DNA from: Chamaecyparis obtusa
Taxonomy: Eukaryota > Streptophyta > Pinopsida > Cupressales > Cupressaceae
Direction of reading: 5' to 3'
Length of the DNA: 64,000 nt
Assembly (NCBI GenBank): GCA_027943335.1
Contig: BSBK01002799.1
Coordinates: forward strand, 329,001 to 393,000
Within the stretch, counting starts at the first letter, position 1. Each line of letters opens with the position of its first letter. The position numbers and the translations under genes were made by a program. A model generated the notes under the pieces. The model was not told the DNA's origin, did no database searches, and saw only the letters and a program-made list of their open reading frames with translations. Positions 57,265-64,000 of this stretch are shown piece by piece.

Positions 57265-60200
57265 AGATTTATAATATTAATGGGTTCCTTAAAAGAAACA
57301 CCATCCATATCAGCAAGTTTATAAGCACCTGAACTAAAGTCTTCAATAATAACAAAAGGTCCAAGCCAATTAGGGCTAAATTTTCTTTTTTTCACTCGGT
57401 AAAGCATTCACATTTCATTGATTCTCATAAAGGACTAAATCACCAACCGCAAATGTTTGTTCAATTACCTTATGATTGTATTATTTCTGAAGAGATTTAT
57501 GATAAGCTTTTATATGTTCTAATGCATGTATTCATTGTTCATCCAACATTTCTAATTCTTGTAAGTGTTGTTCATGAAAAGTATCTTAATCAATTATCCC
57601 ATGAAATGAAACATGTAAAGAAGGTATTTCCAATTCCAAAGTCATAATAGCATCAGTACCATAGACAAGGTTATAAGGAGAAGTACCCATGGTACTAAAA
57701 ATACTAGTCCTATAGGCCCATAAAGCATAAGTCAGTTGAGTATGCCAATCTTTCACATGCTTACTAACTATTTTTCTCAAGATTTGTTCAATAATTTTAT
57801 TTGATGCTTCAACTTGTACATTAGATTGAGGATAGTAAGGAATTGAAAATCTATATTGGATTCTATATTTCTCCAACAATTTCATTACTTATTTGTTTTT
57901 AAAAGAGGTTCCATTATCCAAAATTATTGTCGAAGGAATAACAAATCTTGTTATGATATTATTAAGGATGAAATCACAAATAACATCCACCATTGTTGAA
58001 CGAAGAGGGACAGCTTCAACCCACTTCGTGAAATAATCTGTAGTAGTGAGAATGTAAGTATGTCCTTGAGAAGAAGCCTGTGAGATTTTTCCAATAATGT
58101 CAAAACCCCAAACACTAAAAGGCCATGGAGAAACTTGATTATGAAGCTCGCGAGCAGGAGCATGAATCAAATTACTATGTTGTTAACATTGAGGACATTT
58201 CTTAACAAACATAAAAGAATCCCATTCCATTGTTTTCCAATAATATCCTATTCGAAGCAATTTATTAACTAGGGATTTTCCACCAAAATGTCCCCCACAA
58301 GAACCAGAATGAGCTTCTGCTAGAGCTATAGGAATTTCAGTTCTATTGAGACATCTTAATAATAATCCTTCATAAGAGCGTTTGTAAAGTGTATCTCCTA
58401 AAATGATGGATCGTGCTGCAAGTTTCCTAATATGATTACGCATGTTCCTTGTTTCTGATTTAGGAAAAGTACCATCCTTCAAAAAATGAAAAATATGTGA
58501 ATACCATTCATCGGAATGCAAATGGAAACAGTCAGAGGTAATCTTGTTAGAAATTGCAGGGCATTTAAGAGTTTGTATAGTAAATTGAAAGTTTTAAGCA
58601 TTGTTCTCATGACAAACCAAGGAAGATGTGCTTGCCATGGCCTCTGCATGTCGATTATCCTTCCTAGGTAAAGTTTGAATCGTATAAGAGGAGAATTGTG
58701 AAAGCACATCAAGAGATAAATCTCTATATTGTCTCATTTTAGCATTCTTATTTTGATATCCTCCTTTAATTTGTTCAACAATTAGTTGTGAATCTCAATA
58801 TATTTGTAAATGTTTGATATTGAGGGATGAAGTTGCTCATAGTCTAGCTATAAGGGCTTCATACTCCGCAATGTTATTAGTACAAGGAGAGGTTAATTTA
58901 TATGAAAAGGGATGGGTTTTTTCATAGGCAAAATCAAAATGATACCCACACTAGAACTTGTCTTACACTTAGACCCATCAAAATATAATTCCAAAATATC
59001 ATCTTGTTGAATTGCTAGGATATTATCATCAAGAAATTATATTGAAGTAGAACATTTATCTAAGTGAGGACAAGGAGCTTCAGCTAGATAATCCATTAAT
59101 TCTTGTCCTTTAATAGACTTCTAAGAAATAAAATTAAGATCAAAGTCGATAAGAAACATCACCCATTTTGATAACCAACCAGAGAGATCAGTTTGTGAGA
59201 AAAGATGTTACAAAGGATCAATTTTGACAATCACATCAACTTCAACATTTATAAGATAATGCTTGAGTTTCTAACATGCATAAACTATAGCTAGACATTG
59301 TCTTTCTAAATCTGTATATCTTGTTTCATAATAAAGTAAAGTCTAACTAATGTAATACACAGGTCTTTCTTTACCATTATCATCAATTTGAGCTAACAAC
59401 GTACTCATGGCCCGAGGAGTTGCTGAAGTGTATAAATGAAACAACTTATCAAAATTAGTAGGGTGCAAGATAGGAGGATTCACAAGATACTCCTTAAATT
59501 GCTCAAAAGTTTGTTTACACTCATCATTCCAAGAGAAAGTAGTATCCTTTCTAAGAAAGGAAGTAAAAGGGATAGTTTGGTTTGCTAAATTAGAAATAAA
59601 TTGATGAATAGCTTGTATTTTTCCTTGTAAACTTCATAATTGAGAAATATTCTTAGAAGGAGGCATATTAACAATAGCTTCGATCTTTTTGGTATCTACT
59701 TTGATGCCTCGCTTAGAGATTATAAATCCTAATAATTTACCAGAATCAACTCCAAAGACACATTTCTTAGGATTCAATATCATATTATAACTTTAATCCT
59801 TTCAAATATCTGTCGTAAAATAGTAACGTGATCTTCTCTTTGTATAGATTTTGCCAAGATATCATCCACATAATCTTCAAGAATCTTATGAATGTAATCA
59901 TGGAAAATTAGAGTCATCGCTCGTTGATAATTTGCTCCCGCATTTTATAATCCAAAGGGAATCATGACCCAACAAAAGGTTCCCCAAGGTGTTATAAATG
60001 CAGTTTTAAATTGATCTTTAGAAGGAATAAAGATTTGATTATATCCTAAAAAACCATCCATAAAAGATAACAAGGCATGGCCCGCTGTTGAATGCACAAT
60101 CATATCAATATTAGGTAACGGGAAATCATCTTTCAAGGATGCCTTATTTAAATCTCTAAAATTAGTACATAATATTCTTATCTTATTTTCTCCTTTTGAC

Positions 60201-60300
60201 ACAGGCACAATGTTTGAAATCCAATCTGAATAGTCAATAGAATAGATAAATCCAGAATCCAATAATTTTTCAATTTCACCTTTGAGTAATAATGTGATTC
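57265..60300 (-). pseudogene. G3 RT, two RNase H domains and integrase
   Basis: RT starts near 60290 (KGEIEKLLDSGFIYSIDYSD), with LSFMDGFLGYNQIFI near 60070 and an intact YVDD box in LEDYVDDILAKS near 59880-59850. The gypsy RNase H follows, then an archaeal-type RNase H beginning LYFDGSKCKTSSSVG near 58975. The integrase has QCPQC-like zinc ligands near 58190, Asp in GFDIIGKI, Asp in ILDNGTSF and Glu in VEASNKI. The C-terminal GDLVLYEN and NWLGPF module ends near 57265. Layout and residues closely parallel G2 pol. Several stops (for example near 59945, 59385 and 58600) and shifts inactivate it. Confidence 0.87.
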
Positions 60301-60430
60301 GTGGATAACTACAACTATTGAATTTATTATTTGTGTAAGTTATGAATAATTGAACTGTGATAGGAAAACTACTAGAATAGTTTGTGACTAGCAATGAGTG
60401 ATTTGATAGTTTTATCAAATCTATGGTGAG

Positions 60431-61567
60431 TTAGGTGGTGTGATCATAGAATTATGTTTCTAATTCTATATTGATTTCATGGTTATGATTGCAACTAATT
60501 TGGTTGATTGGTAAGCATGTTTTGAGGATATAGAAGTTGTTTTAGTGATCTGTGATAGTGTTTTTGTGTTATCGATGGTAGATCTTATATTGGAGATTGG
60601 TGATCATGTTGTGATGAATGATTTTTATTCTATTTTTCATAATGATTTGTCTAATCTCATTTATGGTGATGATTCTTCATTACACTAATTGAGGTAGATC
60701 ATTTTATCAAGATGAAGGTTGAGTTGGTCAAAACATGTTTGACTACTCTTGATAAAATTAATTGTTTGGATCTATATTGTGGCCAACATGTTAGGTAAAG
60801 ATGGTTTTTACATTGGGATATGTTTTTGGCGTGATCTCTCTAAGCAAAAATAATGGAAAAGTTATTTTAATGTGTTGGATGAGGTGTTAAGTTGGTGGAA
60901 CATTTAGGGCTTGAGAAGTGATATTTATATCATGAAATCAAATACTTGTATGTGTAGATTGTGTTTGTGGATGTGAGATCAAGACAATTTATTCCATTTT
61001 TATCAAAGGATAGAATGTATGCATTGAAAAGGATCGAATCAAGAAAAGATGTTTTGATTTACCAAATCGATCTTGTTATTGTATCCTAACAGTTACAGCA
61101 GGCTAAATCCATTAATTAGATAGATCATACCAGATCTTTTATGTAAATCCTTTAATAGGGTGACACTTTAGCTAGTGTTTGAATTCCTCTAGAAAGGCTA
61201 CTCCTAATAGGGTAAATCTCCTAACAGGGCTAGAAAATCCCAAAACTGGGTTGCACCTAATAGTGTCTTAATGAAATTCCTAACATGGTTAATCTCCTAA
61301 TAGGGTATACTTTAGAAGAGTAAAAAATTTATGAGTCTCATATCACACATGGTTTTCACCCATTTTGGTTTCCACGGAAAAAATCTTTGTGTTATGTGTT
61401 GCATGTTTTATGGTGGTTGATGTTTATTTGGTTTAAGTCTCATTTGCTTATCAATCGATAAACTAGTGAATGTTATCTTTAAAGTTAAAGAAGTTGAAAA
61501 GTATCAGATATCTTGATTACTTATTCACTCCCCACCCCCTAGTAATCTTGTAACCTTAGGACTAACA
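60431..61567 (+). repeat. C3 5' LTR (left end uncertain)
   Basis: Non-coding sequence upstream of the primer site. It holds a dense cluster of TCCTTTAATAGGGTGAC, CTCCTAATAGGG and CTCCTAACAGGG motifs at 61135-61310, the same type seen in the C2, N1 and N2 LTRs. It ends ACTAACA. Confidence 0.55.
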
Positions 61568-61568
61568 A

Positions 61569-61589
61569 TTGGTATTAGAGCTTTGATCC
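61569..61589 (+). other. C3 primer-binding site
   Basis: TTGGTATTAGAGCTTTGATC follows the LTR end, a one-base variant of the initiator-Met motif TTGGTATCAGAGC. Confidence 0.8.
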
Positions 61590-61631
61590 TCTTTGTGGAG
61601 AAGCTTATCATCTTGAGGTCAAAATTTGAGA

Positions 61632-62510
61632 ATGATGACAAAGGAAGGTCCTAAGTCCACAAGGGAGAACTACTCAGTGTAGAGTCATGGGATGAAACTT
61701 TATCTAAAAGGTATGGGTAACCAAAATTGGAATTATGTTTTTAACCATTATGTTATTCCAACTGGTCCTCTCAATGAAGATCAACTAAGGGAATAGCAAG
61801 AGAATACTACAACTATGGAAGCCATTGCAATCTGATACAAAGTTTTTTGATATCTAAGATCTTGATACCGCCTATGATGTATGGGAGAAATTAAAACTCA
61901 TGTATGGTGGAGACAAACATGTGCATAAATATAAGGTTGACAACCTAAAAGAAAACTTGATGACATGAGGATGATTCAAGGTGAAAACATTGAGAAGTAT
62001 AGTAAAAGGATCAAAGAAGTTGTTGATGCTATCAAAAGTGTTGGTGGAACTATTGAAGAAGATGATGTGGTAAGTAAAGTATTGATAACATTATTCTGAG
62101 GGTTGAAGTTACATTCAAGGCATCTATTTCTCTTACACCTATAAGGAAAGAAAAGGAAGTTACTCATGAATCTTCTTCTATGTTATATTACTCTAATGAT
62201 CATGATTCCATCTTGACTAAATAAAATAGAGAGGAAGAGTTGGAAACATTGTTTTCTAGGAGGCTACCTAGAGGAACCAATAAGTACAAGGGTAAGCTAC
62301 CTTTCAATGTTTCCCATGTAACAAGATTGGACACATTACTACCAAGTGTCCTAATGGTGATAAGAAGGATAAGCCTAAGAGATTCAAGGAACATAATAAG
62401 TAGACTTGATGTTTTGTTGTTTATGAGGGAGTTATCGATGAGGAATATGAGGATAATGAATAATATGTATTTACATTTGTTGTTGTTAAGGAAAATCCTC
62501 CTATAGGTAA
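61632..62510 (+). pseudogene. C3 copia Gag
   Basis: The likely start is the ATG at 61632 (MMTKEGPKSTRENYS). The Gag core appears in shifted frames: YDVWEKLKLMYGGDKHVHKY near 61870-61930 and MIQGENIEKYSKRIKEVVD near 61970-62030, parallel to C2 Gag. A knuckle-like CNKIGHITTKCPNGD lies near 62315-62360. At least three stops and two frameshifts. Confidence 0.75.
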
Positions 62511-64000
62511 TGAAAAAGCTTTAATTTATAGCATGGATCATGGTGAAGATTGGGTAATACACAGTGGATGTACACATCATATGACCAATGACTAGAGAAA
62601 GTTCACTAAGTTGGAAGAATGTGATGGTGGATCATTAAGGTTTGGTGATAACTCTCCTTTCTTGGTAAAATGATTTGGATCTATTTCACTAAATAGAAAA
62701 ATAAATTGTGACATGATGTTTACCAGATAGAAGGTCTACGATATAATTTGTTGAGTGTAGTACAATTGAATAATAAAGGTTATCTTTTAGAGTTCAAAGG
62801 AGGTGTTTTCAGGATACTTGGGAGATCTGGTGATCTGATGCTACTAGTATGTAAACTAAAGGTAACTTATTCCAACTAAATACTATAGTAAAGAGTTGTT
62901 TGATTACAAAATTTGATGATAGTTGGTTGTGGCATAGGAGATTTTGCCATGTTAACTTTGATAGTTTGGTCAAAGTGATTAAGATGAATATTGTTAACGG
63001 TTTTCCACAACTATTGAAACCAAACAATGTCATGTGCAAGGAATTTTAGTTGGGAAAACTAACTAGTTCTATTTTTATCAGTAAGTCATTTTCATATGAA
63101 GGTATTTTAGATTTAGTTCATAATAATTTGTGTAGTCCTATGAGAACAAGAAGCTACTATTGAGATAGATATTTTATGCTTTTTTTAATGATTACTATAG
63201 GATGATGTGGTTAATTTTTTGAAAGATGAATCAAATGCATTCTATTTGTTTAAGGTGTTCAAAGCTTGAGTTGAAAAAGAAACAGGTAAGAGTATAAAGT
63301 GCTTGAGATATGACAGAGGTGGTGAGTTCACATCTTTGGAATTCACTAAAGTTTGTGAATAACATAGAATTAAGAGTAAAATATCACACGTAGAACCCCT
63401 CATCTAAATGGGATTGTAGAGAGAAGGAATAGATCTATTATTGATGTTGAAAGAACAATGATAATACTAAAAGATGTGTATCAAATGTTTTGGAGATAAC
63501 CTGTCAGAACTATTGTTTAATACATTAAATTGGGTACATGTGAAGAAGGGTACCTATAAGACTTCATATGATTTATGGCTTGGTCACACACCTAGTGTGA
63601 AATACTTTAAATTTTTTGGGAGAAGATGTTATATAAAGAGAGATGACAATACAGGGAAATTTGATCCCAAGAGTGATGAATGAATCTTCCTTGGATATTC
63701 TACAAGAAGCAAAGCTTACAAGTGTCTAAACAAGAGAACCAAGAAGATGATAAAAAGTGCAGATGTGAGGATTAATTTATTCTCAGAGTAGAATGATTGT
63801 TCCAACAAGAATGAATTAGGAGATTATCAAGGGAGTTTACATGTTCAACTGGTGGATCAAGAAGATGAAAATCAGAACAATGAGGATGAACTAGTTCAAC
63901 AAGTAGAAGAGGCTCCTAGACCTGAACTGATAATACCTAGGTATGTCAAGTTAAATGATTTAGTCGATCAGATTATTGGAGATAAGAAAGTTGGTTTTTA
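62511..64000 (+). pseudogene. C3 protease and integrase, incomplete
   Basis: The protease motif is WVIHSGCTHHMTND near 62550-62592, with the catalytic Asp changed to His (DSG to HSG). A GAG-pre-integrase segment lies near 62920-63060 (LWHRRFCHVNFDS-like, in shifted frames). The integrase traces run from 63100 (ILDLVHNNLC, first Asp changed to Asn) to KYFKFFGRRCYIKRDD near 63600-63650. The tail before RT (LIIPRYVKLNDLVDQIIGDK) reaches the window end. Confidence 0.78.

Larger units (their letters stand above)
52919..60300 (-). mobile_element. G3: Tat-type Ty3/gypsy with antisense PMD frame, 5'-truncated
   Basis: On the minus strand: pol from RT to integrase (60300-57265), then a region whose plus strand encodes a plant mobile domain (about 55120-57060), a polypurine tract (54379-54392) and a 3' LTR (54378-52919). 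The 5' LTR, leader, gag and protease are missing, with an abrupt junction to C3 near 60300. Stops break pol and the PMD frame. Placement of a PMD frame antisense between pol and 3' LTR is a pattern I recall for extra ORFs of plant Tat elements. Confidence 0.75.
60301..64000 (+). mobile_element. C3: 5' part of a Ty1/copia element, cut by window end
   Basis: An LTR region ending CCTTAGGACTAACA (61567), a Met-type primer site, gag, protease and integrase are readable on the plus strand. RT and RNase H are beyond the window. Coding is heavily broken. The LTR start cannot be placed because G3 ends abruptly somewhere near 60300 without a visible LTR border. Confidence 0.75.

Noticed and set aside
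1..64000. Search for tRNA, rRNA, CRISPR-like arrays and host genes with intron structure
   Set aside because: No cloverleaf-like segment, rRNA core motif, regular short-repeat array or non-transposon protein domain with splice sites was recognised by eye; a covariance-model scan was not possible here.

Overview
The window is a plant nuclear intergenic region made almost entirely of nested LTR retrotransposons. I found no convincing host gene, rRNA, tRNA or CRISPR array. Plant origin is indicated by Ty1/copia elements primed by an initiator-Met-type tRNA, Tat-lineage Ty3/gypsy elements with two RNase H domains, a chromodomain gypsy element, and a plant mobile domain (PMD) reading frame. The AT richness, depth of nesting and number of stops suggest a large, slowly purged genome such as a gymnosperm's, but the sequence does not fix the species.

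Layout, with names used below. G1 (1-~4745, +): 5'-truncated chromodomain Ty3/gypsy whose integrase is split by a ~420-bp solo-LTR-like insertion. C1 (~4770-25362, +): Ty1/copia lacking its 5' part; its 3' LTR is split by G2. G2 (8764-24247, +): Tat-type Ty3/gypsy, complete end to end, with 1.25-kb LTRs and a perfect CATAC target duplication. C2 (25363-45219, +): Ty1/copia with a truncated 5' LTR, its RT split by S1 (29317-32010, probable solo LTR, target duplication GACCA) and its 3' LTR split by N1. N1 (34071-44273, -): LTR element with no pol, encoding a coiled-coil/zinc-knuckle protein and a second large protein of unknown function; that second frame is split by T1 (36432-38902, -), a small non-coding LTR element with 373-bp LTRs and target duplication TGCTC. 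45220-46373: unassigned. N2 (46374-~52918, -): a diverged relative of N1 with the same two-frame plan. G3 (52919-~60300, -): Tat-type gypsy with its 3' LTR, an antisense PMD reading frame and pol, 5' part missing. C3 (~60301-64000, +): 5' part of another copia element, cut by the window end.

Insertion order can be read from the nesting: C1 before G2; C2 before S1 and N1; N1 before T1; N2 before G3. All coding regions carry stops or frameshifts, so no element here looks autonomous. The copia elements and the pol-less N elements share the Met-type primer site and clusters of the same short motifs in their LTRs, so the N family is plausibly mobilised by copia machinery. The most unusual content is the N1/N2 family; next is the antisense PMD frame in G3.
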